Part shown: positions 1-7,654 of the stretch, piece by piece
Layout: each line of letters begins with the position of its first letter
Numbering within the stretch: the stretch's first letter is position 1
Source: JAQVQN01 sp964428885
GTDB taxonomy: Bacteria; Verrucomicrobiota; Kiritimatiellia; RFP12; UBA1067
Length of the DNA: 48,803 bases
Direction of reading: 5' to 3'
Assembly: GCA_964428885.1 (NCBI GenBank)
Contig: CAYRZP010000001.1
Location: 1 to 48,803, forward strand
Translations under genes and position numbers: made by a program
The notes under the pieces: model-generated
Database searches by the model: none
What the model was told of the DNA's origin: nothing
The model's input: only the letters and a program-made list of their open reading frames with translations

Positions 1-86
1 GGTATTTTGCCAGAAAACCTTTCACTAGGAGAACAGCCTTCTCATCTTACCTAATATAGTCAGCGCCGCTGTCTGGCATCGCTGGG

Positions 87-112
87 CGCGGACGGTTTAA
101 CGGCTGTCCGCG
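87..112 (-). terminator. Hairpin spanning the ketosynthase stop codon
   Basis: Perfect 7-bp arms, CGCGGAC (87-93) and GTCCGCG (106-112), enclose the stop codon of the minus-strand ketosynthase gene. No T-run follows on the minus strand, so a classical intrinsic terminator is doubtful. Nothing else is recognisable in bases 1-96. Confidence 0.25.
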
Positions 113-2370
113 ATCAGGGCGGTGCAGGTTCCTGGCTCGGCGGTGAGGATCATGACCGGGCCGCCGTGCTCCGTCAGTAGCGCGAAGGTCAGATGCAGGG
201 CGGCGGTGGCGCCCTGGACGTCACCGCAGAGGGTTTCGGGCAGATGCAGTGCGGCGGCAGGGTAACGGTCTGCGGCGGCGCGCGCGGCGGCGTTGGCGTA
301 GACAGCGGCGAGCGTGTCGGGGCCGAGACCGGCTTGCGCGAGGGCGGCATCGGCCGCGGCCTCGGGCGTGGCGGCCAGGCGGCAGGCTAGCAGCCGTCCT
401 AACGGTTTCACCCCGCGCTCGGCGGCCGAGGCTTCGCTCTCCAGAATCAGCACCGCGGCGGCTTCACCGCACGGAGAGTCCGAGCCCTCCGAGCCGCGCG
501 CGCGCAGGCGTGCGGCGGAAAGCGCCTCGGCCCCGCCCGCCGCGATCAGCCCGGCGCGCCCGGCGCGGATCAGGTCGAAGGCCTCGGTCAGCGCGACGCC
601 GGCGGCGGTCTGGAAGCCGGACGCGTTCTCGTGAGCGCCTTTCAGCGACCACTCGATCGCAGCCAGACTGACGGCGGTGTTGGGATAGGCGTGCGGGAAC
701 AGGAAGGGCTTGACCAGCCGCGGCCCTTTCAGAATGTAGTCGGCGAAAAAGCTCTCGGCCGTGTCCGCGCAGCCCCAGGCGGTGCCGCACATGACTCCCG
801 CGTCCAGTTGCGCCAGCCGGGCCGCGTCAAGCCCTGACTGCCGGAAAGCCATGCCGCAGGCGGCCAGGAAAAGCGCGCTGTTCCGGTCCAGATAAGCTTT
901 TGGCGCAACGCCGCAGGCCGCGAGATCCGGGTCGGGGGCTTCGCCGGCCAAGGGCGGCTCCGGGCGCTCGGGCAATTCGAAACGCGCGAGCGGGAACAGC
1001 GCGGGCTCGCCCTCCTTCAGCGTGGCGGCGTGCTCGGCCGCGTCCGCGCCCAGGGCGCTGGTGACACCTAGGCCGGTGATGAGGACGGGGGGGAGAAGTT
1101 CTAAAGTTCTAAAGTGCGGAAGTTCTAAAGTTATGCGTGCGGGTACGCGAGACAGGACGAGCGCGGCGTTGCAGCCGCCGAAGCCGGCCGAGTTGGAGAG
1201 CACGCAGGCGAGGGGCGTCGCGCGGGGCGCGGCGACGATGTCGAGGGCGCATTCGGGATCCGGGTTGTCCAGGTTGCCGGTGGGCGGGATGACGCCGCGC
1301 TGGAGCGAGAGCGCCGAGACCACGGCCTCGACCGCGCCGGCCGCGCCGAGCATGTGGCCGAGCAGGCCCTTGACGGAGGTCACCGGTATGGCGGCGGCGC
1401 GGTCGCCGAAAAGATCCTGGATCGCCTGTGTCTCGGTCGCGTCGTTAGGCTTGGTGCCGGTGCCGTGCGCGTTGATGTGGTCGACGTCGGCAGGCTGGAG
1501 GCCGGCGCGCTCCAAGGCGCGGCGCATGACGTACTCAGAGCCGGCGCCGCGCGGCGCCGGCGCGGTCATGTGGTGGCCGGTGTTGCCGCTGGCCCAGCCG
1601 CTCAGCGCGGCGCACGGCACAGCCCCGCGCGCGGCGCAAAGGTCGGCGCGTTCCAGCAGCAGGGCGGCCGCGCCTTCGCTGAAGATCGTGCCGCTGCGGT
1701 TAAGGTCGAAAGGCCGCACCTGCTCGCGTGACATGGTGCGGAGCGAGCACAGGCCGCTCCAGGCGAAGCGCGAGATGGCGTCGTAGCCGACCAGCAGGAC
1801 GCGGCCGACGTGTCCGGCGGCGATCAGGTTGGCGGCGGTGGCGGCGGCAGAGGCGCCGGAGGCGCAGGAGAGCGAAAGCGGCAGTCGCGGCCCTCCTAGG
1901 CCGAAGGCCGCGGCGATGGCGGCGGCGTGGGCGGCGTGGGCGCAGTGGACCGCGGCGGAGGCGTCGAAGCCGGGCTGCCCGCACGGGGTCAGCGCCGCCT
2001 CCGCCGCGCCGATGCCGGCAAAATTCGAGGCCGTGATCAGGGCGGTCGCTTCCAGAGCGGCGGGGTCTTCCAGCAGTCCGGCCTGCAGCAGCGCCTCGCG
2101 GCAGGCGGCGGCGGCGAAGCCGGAGGCGCGCGGGGCGCGCTCGAAGCCCGGCGGCGGCGTGAAGCCGCGGATCACCCCCGCCCGTGTGCAGGCGATGCCG
2201 CCGAGGTCGAAAAGGTTCATATCGGATATAGCAGAGACGCCGTCCAGCAGCGATTGCCACAGCGTCTCCACGCCAGATCCGTAAGGAGTCACCGCGCCCA
2301 TGCCGGTGATCACGACCGCCTGATTAGCGCATTCGGAACTCACATTCACTTGACAACAAGCATACAACAT
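97..2370 (-). CDS. Fused ketosynthase and chain-length-factor-like ketosynthase (KS-CLF)
   Basis: Two beta-ketoacyl synthase domains lie in one 757-residue chain. Domain 1 (about residues 18-410) keeps the FabF-type condensing triad: Cys169 in LSLSCASG, His302 in NAHGTGT and His339 in LLGHMLGAAGA. Domain 2 (about 426-757) is shorter. It keeps the ITGLG start and the general KS fold signature, but Gln587 (SGFQTAAG) stands where the Cys should be and both His motifs are lost. That pattern matches the chain-length factors (KS-beta) of type II polyketide, aryl-polyene and ladderane systems, where KS and CLF are normally separate proteins forming a heterodimer. A single-chain KS-CLF that extends acyl chains on a carrier protein is therefore inferred. 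No acyl carrier protein, ketoreductase or dehydratase gene is visible nearby. The start must precede VVITGMG (residue 19 onward); the ATG at 2370 has no clear ribosome binding site. Confidence 0.8.
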   Translation of the reverse strand: MLYACCQVNVSSECANQAVVITGMGAVTPYGSGVETLWQSLLDGVSAISDMNLFDLGGIACTRAGVIRGFTPPPGFERAPRASGFAAAACREALLQAGLLEDPAALEATALITASNFAGIGAAEAALTPCGQPGFDASAAVHCAHAAHAAAIAAAFGLGGPRLPLSLSCASGASAAATAANLIAAGHVGRVLLVGYDAISRFAWSGLCSLRTMSREQVRPFDLNRSGTIFSEGAAALLLERADLCAARGAVPCAALSGWASGNTGHHMTAPAPRGAGSEYVMRRALERAGLQPADVDHINAHGTGTKPNDATETQAIQDLFGDRAAAIPVTSVKGLLGHMLGAAGAVEAVVSALSLQRGVIPPTGNLDNPDPECALDIVAAPRATPLACVLSNSAGFGGCNAALVLSRVPARITLELPHFRTLELLPPVLITGLGVTSALGADAAEHAATLKEGEPALFPLARFELPERPEPPLAGEAPDPDLAACGVAPKAYLDRNSALFLAACGMAFRQSGLDAARLAQLDAGVMCGTAWGCADTAESFFADYILKGPRLVKPFLFPHAYPNTAVSLAAIEWSLKGAHENASGFQTAAGVALTEAFDLIRAGRAGLIAAGGAEALSAARLRARGSEGSDSPCGEAAAVLILESEASAAERGVKPLGRLLACRLAATPEAAADAALAQAGLGPDTLAAVYANAAARAAADRYPAAALHLPETLCGDVQGATAALHLTFALLTEHGGPVMILTAEPGTCTALIADSR
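1097..1132. repeat. Period-8 direct repeat inside the KS-CLF linker
   Basis: The plus strand reads AGTTCTAA, AGTTCTAA, AGTGCGGA, AGTTCTAA and a partial AGTT with exact 8-nt spacing. It is AT-rich inside a GC-rich gene, in frame, and encodes TLEL-PHFR-TLEL in the linker (about residues 412-424) between the two ketosynthase domains. Confidence 0.85.
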
Positions 2371-2394
2371 TCCGGCAGATCTGCAACCTGATTC

Positions 2395-3243
2395 CTAGCC
2401 CAACTTCTGGCATTGGTTCAAGAAAAACTCGCGTGACCAGAGATCAAGAGAACACAGTTCCGAGGGCCTGACAAATCGGCGGACATCTTCACGCGCCTGT
2501 TGCCAATCCATTGCCTCGATCACGGCTTGCAACTGTTCGATGCCCCAAGCGTTATCCGTTACGATATGTTGGCCTTTCCAGGGGCCAGTCTGTTCAAGAG
2601 AGGCGCTTAACAAAGCGTGGTTCACGGAAGTTTTACGCGACGTGTACCAAACAAAGTCATACCAGTCGCGTCCTTTAAGGTAGGTGCGGCACAGCAAAGC
2701 GTGAATCTTGCCTGCAAAAAGGCTGGGCAGATCAAAGGTGCGGACAGCGGAGGGGAAAGGGAAGTCCAGGACAGGCATGACGTAAGAGGCGCCTGGCGGC
2801 GGATGGGTGTCCACTTCCACTTTGATGCGCAGTTTTCGCATGGGGCCAGCTTTTAGCGCATAGTTGAGGCGGAGCAAATGGCCGAGAGAATCGTCTTTCA
2901 AAAACGCTTTCTTGACGCCCTGCCCTGCCTTTGACCGGTCATCAATCTCTAATTCGTATCCGTAGGCCACGAGTTCACGCTGAACACTCTCGAGATATGG
3001 CGCGAGAGCGAACGTTTCTTTGCTTTTGCAGAGGGCGAAGTCCAAGTCCTCCGAGAAGCGGTTGAGACTGTGAAAGATGCGCAGACAGGTTCTTCCCTGA
3101 AACCCGGCGTGCTCAAAGAAGTTTGTCCGGCCCAGGGCGGCTAGGACAATTTCCTGGGTGATTTCGCGCAGAGCCTGCTCTTCTTCTAGGGAGGAACGGC
3201 AGTTATAGGTTTCCAGTTTTTCCTGAACGATTTTGACACTCAT
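2395..3243 (-). CDS. AbiEii-type nucleotidyltransferase toxin (type IV toxin-antitoxin)
   Basis: A 282-residue DUF1814/AbiEii-family protein. Family signatures are FQGRTCLR (about 48-55), the metal-binding pair in FSEDLDF (Asp66, Asp68), and the LFAGKIHALL...KGRDWYD block that is typical of AbiEii. AbiEii toxins are nucleotidyltransferases that modify tRNA or bind nucleotides and arrest growth, giving abortive phage defence. The usual GGT of motif I reads GRT here. The start codon overlaps the stop of the AbiEi gene by 4 nt (ATGA), as in a translationally coupled antitoxin-toxin operon. Base composition is clearly less GC-rich than the flanking genes, consistent with horizontal acquisition. 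The ketosynthase gene starts only 24 nt downstream on the same strand. Confidence 0.85.
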   Translation of the reverse strand: MSVKIVQEKLETYNCRSSLEEEQALREITQEIVLAALGRTNFFEHAGFQGRTCLRIFHSLNRFSEDLDFALCKSKETFALAPYLESVQRELVAYGYELEIDDRSKAGQGVKKAFLKDDSLGHLLRLNYALKAGPMRKLRIKVEVDTHPPPGASYVMPVLDFPFPSAVRTFDLPSLFAGKIHALLCRTYLKGRDWYDFVWYTSRKTSVNHALLSASLEQTGPWKGQHIVTDNAWGIEQLQAVIEAMDWQQAREDVRRFVRPSELCSLDLWSREFFLNQCQKLG

Positions 3244-3878
3244 AGTCCCAAGTCCTTTCTGAAGCCAAGCAAGAAACGCTGTACGTGGCTGCTCCGGTAT
3301 TGATGCAACAGAGGTTCGAAGGAAGAGGCGTCAAGTTCCGCCAAAGCATGCTCGTCGACGCGGAGAGATTCGCGTACCGGGGAGGCAGAGTCCCAGAGGC
3401 AGTTATGGGCATAGACATAGTCGGACAACGCTTTGAGTGGATCCGCCATCAGGAAGCTCCCGCCGTCTTCTGTCACGAACCGGCTGACGCCGCTGTAGAA
3501 GCGGTACTGTGGCACGCGCGTATAACTGAACACGCCAAGGGGGGTCTCGAATGTGCGCGAGCGTTCCAGCGATGCACTGGTAACCGTGTAGACGCCCTCG
3601 GGAATCCAGCCGTGGTAGGATAAGGCGGATTCCAGGCTGATGTAACTCGGTCCCTGAATGCGCTGCGCCAGTTCGAGAGGATTGATGCGGGCACCTAAAA
3701 AACGTGTGTCCAGACAGTAGAGCCCCCGGACAATCCGCAAGATCTCTCCGTTGCCGACGGCTCGTTTGAGGAGGGCGTTTAAACGTGCTCCGCCCGCGTT
3801 AATCCAACAGGCCGCCTCCTGCCTGGTGAAAACGCCGCGGACTGCCCGTCCGAGCGCGAGTTCAGTCATGGTCTGCAT
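3240..3878 (-). CDS. AbiEi-type antitoxin and autoregulator
   Basis: About 212 residues. The N-terminal segment (TELALGRAVRGVFTRQEAACWI) looks like the winged-helix domain of AbiEi antitoxins. The C-terminal part (VFSYTRVPQYRFYSGV, then MADPLKALSDYVY) matches the AbiEi antitoxin domain. In known AbiE systems this protein represses its own operon by binding inverted repeats and neutralises the AbiEii toxin encoded next. Possible starts are TTG at 3884, ATG at 3878 and ATG at 3869; 3878 is chosen, but no Shine-Dalgarno supports any of them. A perfect palindrome lies immediately upstream (3890-3904), where such a repressor would act. GC content is lower than in neighbouring genes. Confidence 0.8.
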   Translation of the reverse strand: MQTMTELALGRAVRGVFTRQEAACWINAGGARLNALLKRAVGNGEILRIVRGLYCLDTRFLGARINPLELAQRIQGPSYISLESALSYHGWIPEGVYTVTSASLERSRTFETPLGVFSYTRVPQYRFYSGVSRFVTEDGGSFLMADPLKALSDYVYAHNCLWDSASPVRESLRVDEHALAELDASSFEPLLHQYRSSHVQRFLLGFRKDLGL

Positions 3879-3889
3879 GTGCAAGATAA

Positions 3890-3922
3890 TGTCATAATAT
3901 GACAGTTAAGAACAAGGATAAA
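3890..3922 (-). promoter_or_regulatory. AbiE promoter with overlapping operator palindrome
   Basis: TGTCATA (3890-3896), one base, then TATGACA (3898-3904) form a perfect 7-bp inverted repeat. On the minus strand TATTAT (3899-3894) is a good -10 box, with TTTATC (3922-3917) 17 bp upstream as a weak -35. The palindrome covers the -10 box, so AbiEi binding would block transcription. The role is inferred from AbiE autoregulation elsewhere. Confidence 0.6.
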
Positions 3923-3999
3923 ATTATGGGTAAATTCACGCTGGGCGTGGTTGCAAAAGTAGAATCGCGCCCCCATGCGCCCTCTGGGCGCCTGGCGGA

Positions 4000-4029
4000 T
4001 TGACTTAAGTAGCGCCGGAGGACTATGAT
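4000..4029 (+). promoter_or_regulatory. Sigma-70-like promoter for the beta-propeller gene
   Basis: TTGACT (4000-4005) and TATGAT (4024-4029) are separated by 18 bp, about 50 nt upstream of the GTG start at 4081. A 6-bp GCGCCC-TCT-GGGCGC hairpin (3977-3991) lies just upstream. Confidence 0.6.
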
Positions 4030-4080
4030 CCTTTCCTTTTCAGGTCAGAAAACCACGACTATCAAGTACGGAGATGAAGC

Positions 4081-4968
4081 GTGACGAAAGGTCTGTCGAC
4101 TGTGCTGGTGTTGGCGGCGGGTGCTGCGCTGGCTGCGGGCGTTGAGGGTGTGCTCGACGCTCAGGTGTTGGCCACGGGCAGCGGCCGGGTGCTCCTGCTG
4201 TCCAAGCGGGGCGAGGTGGTCTGGGAGCACAAAGCCGACAACCCGCACGACGCCTGGATGCTGCCGAACGGCAACGTGTTGTACGCGGACGGGAACGTCT
4301 TTGAGGTGACGCGCGACCACCGCGTGGTTTTTTCATACCGTCCGGAGATTCAGGAAGGCGGCGGCGCTTACGCGTGTCAGCGGCTGGCGAACGGCAACAC
4401 GGTGATTGGCGAGAACGCGTCCGGCCGCGTGGTCGAGGTGGACAAAGACGGAAAGAGCGTGGCAGCCTTTCAAACGCGCTTCTTGAACACGGACAAGCAC
4501 CACCGCATGCGGATGGTTCGCAAACTCGCGAACGGCAATTATCTGGTGTGTCATTCGAAGGACAATCTGGTGCGCGAATACAAGCCGGACGGAGCGACGG
4601 CGTGGGAGCAGAAGACGAAAGCGCTGGCCTTTGCGGCGGTGCGGCTGGCGAACGGCAACACGCTGATTTCCTCGCTCGACCAGATCACAGAGTACGCGGC
4701 TGACGGACGCGAGGTGTGGGAGTTCAAGAAAACAGATTTGCCGAACGTGCACATCCAGAACATCACCGGTATCCACGCGCTGCCGAACGGCAACATTCTG
4801 GCTGGCTGCTATTCAGCCTACACGAAGGACGGCGCCGGCACGGGCATGTTCGAGATCACGCGAGAGAAGCAACTGGTCTGGCGCTACGTCAGCCCCTCTC
4901 TCCGTGACAAGAGCATGATGGCGGTGCAGAAGTGCGCGGACAGTGCCGGGCCGCCGCCTGCCCGGTGA
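4081..4968 (+). CDS. Exported PQQ-like beta-propeller protein
   Basis: A 295-residue protein with a probable N-terminal signal peptide (hydrophobic LSTVLVLAAGAALAAG). Five repeats each carry an L-[PA]-N-G-N motif followed by a beta strand, at about residues 61, 102, 149, 189 and 234. Segments such as VVWEH, AWEQK, EVWEF and LVWRYV resemble the tryptophan-docking strands of PQQ-like/BamB-type propellers. No catalytic residue or cofactor site is recognisable, so a binding or structural role in the periplasm is as likely as an enzyme. The start is GTG, with GGAG at 4070-4073, 7 nt upstream. It has its own promoter and is convergent with the next gene, so it is probably monocistronic. The family assignment is from repeat pattern only. 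Confidence 0.7.
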   Translation: MTKGLSTVLVLAAGAALAAGVEGVLDAQVLATGSGRVLLLSKRGEVVWEHKADNPHDAWMLPNGNVLYADGNVFEVTRDHRVVFSYRPEIQEGGGAYACQRLANGNTVIGENASGRVVEVDKDGKSVAAFQTRFLNTDKHHRMRMVRKLANGNYLVCHSKDNLVREYKPDGATAWEQKTKALAFAAVRLANGNTLISSLDQITEYAADGREVWEFKKTDLPNVHIQNITGIHALPNGNILAGCYSAYTKDGAGTGMFEITREKQLVWRYVSPSLRDKSMMAVQKCADSAGPPPAR

Positions 4969-5056
4969 AAGCGCCGCTGCGAAAAGATTTTGCAATTCTC
5001 GCGTCGCGATGGTTTCTGAAATTTTGCGGGTAAATGCCGCAGCTTAGGAAAAAAGC

Positions 5057-5422
5057 TCAGGCCCCGGCGGCATCCCCGAGACCGCAGACCACCTCGTAGG
5101 GCATTTCCAGCACGGCGATGCAGAGCTTGAAAGGCGCGACGAGCCCGCGCCCTGTGTTTTTAAGCCCTTCTTTGAAAGTGACTTCCGGCAGCGGCGAGAA
5201 AACCATCTGCGTCAGGCCCAGCGGCAGACGCAGGCACTGCGCGCACTGACGCGGCACCTCGACGATGCCCTTGCCGGCCCTGGACAGCCCCGGCGCGCTC
5301 TTTTTGACGGCGGCAACGGTCTGCACGACCGTGACGGGATCGGCGGCGGACACACGCATGGCGGCAGCGCACAGGAGGCACGCCAGCGCGGCTGCCCGGA
5401 TGGTGCTAATGTCCGTAAGCAT
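5057..5422 (-). CDS. Small exported protein, function unknown
   Basis: 121 residues starting at MLTDIST, with a signal peptide (AAALACLLCAAAMRVSAAD). The mature part has a CAQC pair and ends with a segment reading GRGLVAPFKLCIAVLEMPYE. This resembles, weakly and from memory, the RG...G..E.P core of small exosortase-associated exported proteins (TIGR04073). The reading frame is open further upstream, but that part lies inside the ligase gene; the ATG at 5422 sits 5 nt after the ligase stop codon and is the natural start. Co-transcription with the acyl-CoA synthetase is likely. No function is assigned. Confidence 0.6.
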   Translation of the reverse strand: MLTDISTIRAAALACLLCAAAMRVSAADPVTVVQTVAAVKKSAPGLSRAGKGIVEVPRQCAQCLRLPLGLTQMVFSPLPEVTFKEGLKNTGRGLVAPFKLCIAVLEMPYEVVCGLGDAAGA

Positions 5423-5426
5423 CGTT

Positions 5427-7118
5427 TTATTCCCGGATATCTTGGGCGGCGGGCTCGTCCAACTGGCCTTGGTAAACGCAGCGCCGGATCTTCTGCACCG
5501 AGGTGCGCTCCAGCGGTTCGCGGCTGACGCGGATCTTGCGCGGGTGCTTGTATTCGGCCAGGTCGCGGCATTCGTGGCGGACGGCCTTGCGGACCATCTC
5601 CTCGACCTCTTCCCACGCGGGCTCCTGGCCGTCACTGGCGGCCTTGACCGCGTCCATGTCCGGCGCCGCGATCGCGCCGACGCGCTCGCCGGGCACGCCG
5701 CCGACCGTGTAGCCCACCACCACGATGTCGGCGATCACGGGCGCGCGCCCGATCACGTTCTCGACCTCCTCGGGATAGATGTTCTTGCCTTCGCGGTTGA
5801 CGATCAGGGCCTTTTTGCGTCCGCGGATGGAGAGGTAGCCTTCGGCGTCGATCGAGGCCAGGTCGCCGGTGCGCAGCCACTCCCCGTCGAAAGCCTCGCG
5901 GGTCGCCTCGGTGTTGTTGTAATAGCCTTTCATCACGACCGGCCCGCGCACCTGCAGCTCGCCCACGCCCTGCTCGTCGGGATCTGCTATGCGCACCTCG
6001 ATGTTCGGCAGCTTCTTGCCGATGGTGCCGACCTTGGACTCGTTGAAATTGGTGGCAGAGACCACCGGCGAGCACTCGGTCAGGCCGTAGCCCTCGACGA
6101 TCGGCACACCGATCCGCCGGAAGCCTTGCAGCACATGGTGCGGGCAGGGCGCGCCGCCCACGAACATGAAGCGCAAACGGCCGCCCAAGCCCTTGAGCAC
6201 CTTTTTGCCGACCAGTTTGCCCAGGCCCAGCTTGAGCAGGAGCTGCGCCGTGCGGTTGTGCTTGAGGCGGTCGTCGATCTTGTCGAAAAGCTTTTCGGCC
6301 AGCAGCGGCACCGCCATCAGCACTGTGGGGCGAAGGGTCTTTATGTCGTCTCCCACCGACCGGAGGCTCTCGACAAAGAACATGCCGCAGCCTTTGGCGA
6401 GCGGGATCACAAAGTTCGCGGTGAATGAGAAAGAGTGGAAGAGCGGCAGGACGATCAGGAAATCGTCGTCGGACGATATCGCTTCGCCCAGCACCTCGAA
6501 ACTGCCCATGGCGTCGCTGCAGAAATTGAGGTGCGTCAGCATCGCGCCCTTGGGCTGGCCGGTGGTGCCGGAGGTGTAGATGACGGAAGCGACGTCATGC
6601 GGCACCGGCACATGTTCCTTATACCATATCAGCGGCTTGTCCCTGATCTGGCCGCGCAGGGTCTCGAGATCATGGCAGGGGCGGCCGGCGATGTCCGCCA
6701 GCGGCTCGGCGCCGCCGTCAACGGTGACGACGAACCGGACGGCGGGCAACTCCGGCATGATCTGTTCCAGCAGGCAGAGGTGGCGGGTGTCGGTGAAGAC
6801 CGCCGCGGCCTGCGAGTCGCGCAGAATGAAGGCGACCTCCTGCGCGCGCAGTTTCGGGTCCAGCGGCACGACCGCCAGGCCCGCGCCGGCGGTGGCCAGA
6901 TAAAGCTCGATCCACTCCGGGCCGTTTTCGAGGATGATGGCGACCTGCTCCTTGCCGGGCGTCAGGCCGAGCGCGCCGCAGGTTTCGGCGATCTGGCTGA
7001 CATCGAGCAGCATCTCCTGATATGTGCGCTGGCGCCAGGTTCCTTCGCGGCAGTAACGCAACGCCACGGCTTTAGGGTGGCTGGCCGCCGCCTCGTCCAA
7101 AAAAGATCTTAAAGTCAT
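5427..7118 (-). CDS. Long-chain acyl-CoA synthetase (FadD-like, ANL superfamily)
   Basis: 563 residues, normal for bacterial acyl-CoA ligases. The AMP-binding loop VIYTSGTTGQPKG is at about 178-190, EGYGLTECSP is the adenine-binding block, LRTGDLASID contains the ribose-binding Asp, and RGRKKALIVNREGKNIYPEE (about 430-450) is the hinge and C-terminal region. It should activate fatty acids with ATP and CoA for membrane lipid synthesis or degradation. Two ketosynthase domains are encoded about 3 kb downstream on the same strand, but the plus-strand gene at 4081 and the AbiE pair lie between, so a functional link is only a possibility. The start ATG follows an AGGGA ribosome binding site. Confidence 0.88.
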   Translation of the reverse strand: MTLRSFLDEAAASHPKAVALRYCREGTWRQRTYQEMLLDVSQIAETCGALGLTPGKEQVAIILENGPEWIELYLATAGAGLAVVPLDPKLRAQEVAFILRDSQAAAVFTDTRHLCLLEQIMPELPAVRFVVTVDGGAEPLADIAGRPCHDLETLRGQIRDKPLIWYKEHVPVPHDVASVIYTSGTTGQPKGAMLTHLNFCSDAMGSFEVLGEAISSDDDFLIVLPLFHSFSFTANFVIPLAKGCGMFFVESLRSVGDDIKTLRPTVLMAVPLLAEKLFDKIDDRLKHNRTAQLLLKLGLGKLVGKKVLKGLGGRLRFMFVGGAPCPHHVLQGFRRIGVPIVEGYGLTECSPVVSATNFNESKVGTIGKKLPNIEVRIADPDEQGVGELQVRGPVVMKGYYNNTEATREAFDGEWLRTGDLASIDAEGYLSIRGRKKALIVNREGKNIYPEEVENVIGRAPVIADIVVVGYTVGGVPGERVGAIAAPDMDAVKAASDGQEPAWEEVEEMVRKAVRHECRDLAEYKHPRKIRVSREPLERTSVQKIRRCVYQGQLDEPAAQDIRE

Positions 7119-7186
7119 AAAAATCCCTGACAGTCAGTAAAACAAAAAACGCCGAGTGTTCCAAGACGGGAATTTTTGATGCGAAT

Positions 7187-7654
7187 TCACTTCGTTGCGT
7201 CGCGCCCGGATTCGCTGCGCAGCTCAACGGTCACCGGGCCGTCGTTCAGCAGGCGCACCTTCATCTCCGCGCCGAAAACGCCGCCGCAGACCTTGCCTTC
7301 GCCCAATATCCGCCGCAGTCCTGCCAGCATGGCCTCGTACAGCGGCTCGGCCTGTTCCGGCCGCGCCGCCTCCACAAAGCTCGGGCGGTTGCCCTTGCGC
7401 GTGTCGGCATAGAGCGTGAACTGCGAGACTACCAGCACAGAGCCGCCGATGTCCGCGACAGAGAGGTTCATCAGCCCCTGCGCGTCTTCAAAGATACGCA
7501 GCGCCGCGAGCTTGCGCGCCAGCCGCTCGACATCGTCAGGCTTGTCGCCGTGCGTGACGCCCAGCAGCGCCAGCAGGCCGGCGCCGATCTCGGCCGTCCG
7601 CCTGCCATCCACCTCCACCGACGCCTCTGCGACGCGCTGCACCAGAAGCTTCAC
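7187..7654 (-). CDS. dtd: D-aminoacyl-tRNA deacylase
   Basis: 155 residues, standard length. It hydrolyses D-amino acids, and also glycine mischarged on tRNA-Ala, from tRNA, a chiral proofreading step in translation. Both family signatures are present: SQFTLYAD...KGNRPSF near residue 80 (catalytic Thr pocket) and NDGPVT near the C-terminus (Gly-cisPro motif). The open frame extends upstream, but the family N-terminus (KLLVQRVAEASVEVDG) begins at the GTG at 7654, preceded by GGGGGAGAG. This start overlaps the stop of the debranching-enzyme gene by 4 nt (GTGA), so the two genes are translationally coupled. Confidence 0.93.
   Translation of the reverse strand: MKLLVQRVAEASVEVDGRRTAEIGAGLLALLGVTHGDKPDDVERLARKLAALRIFEDAQGLMNLSVADIGGSVLVVSQFTLYADTRKGNRPSFVEAARPEQAEPLYEAMLAGLRRILGEGKVCGGVFGAEMKVRLLNDGPVTVELRSESGRDATK

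Noticed and set aside
464..2391. Long open frames on both strands overlapping the ketosynthase gene
   Set aside because: They are Arg/Ala/Gly-rich shadow translations of a GC-rich gene, with no recognisable motifs, while the main frame has full KS signatures.
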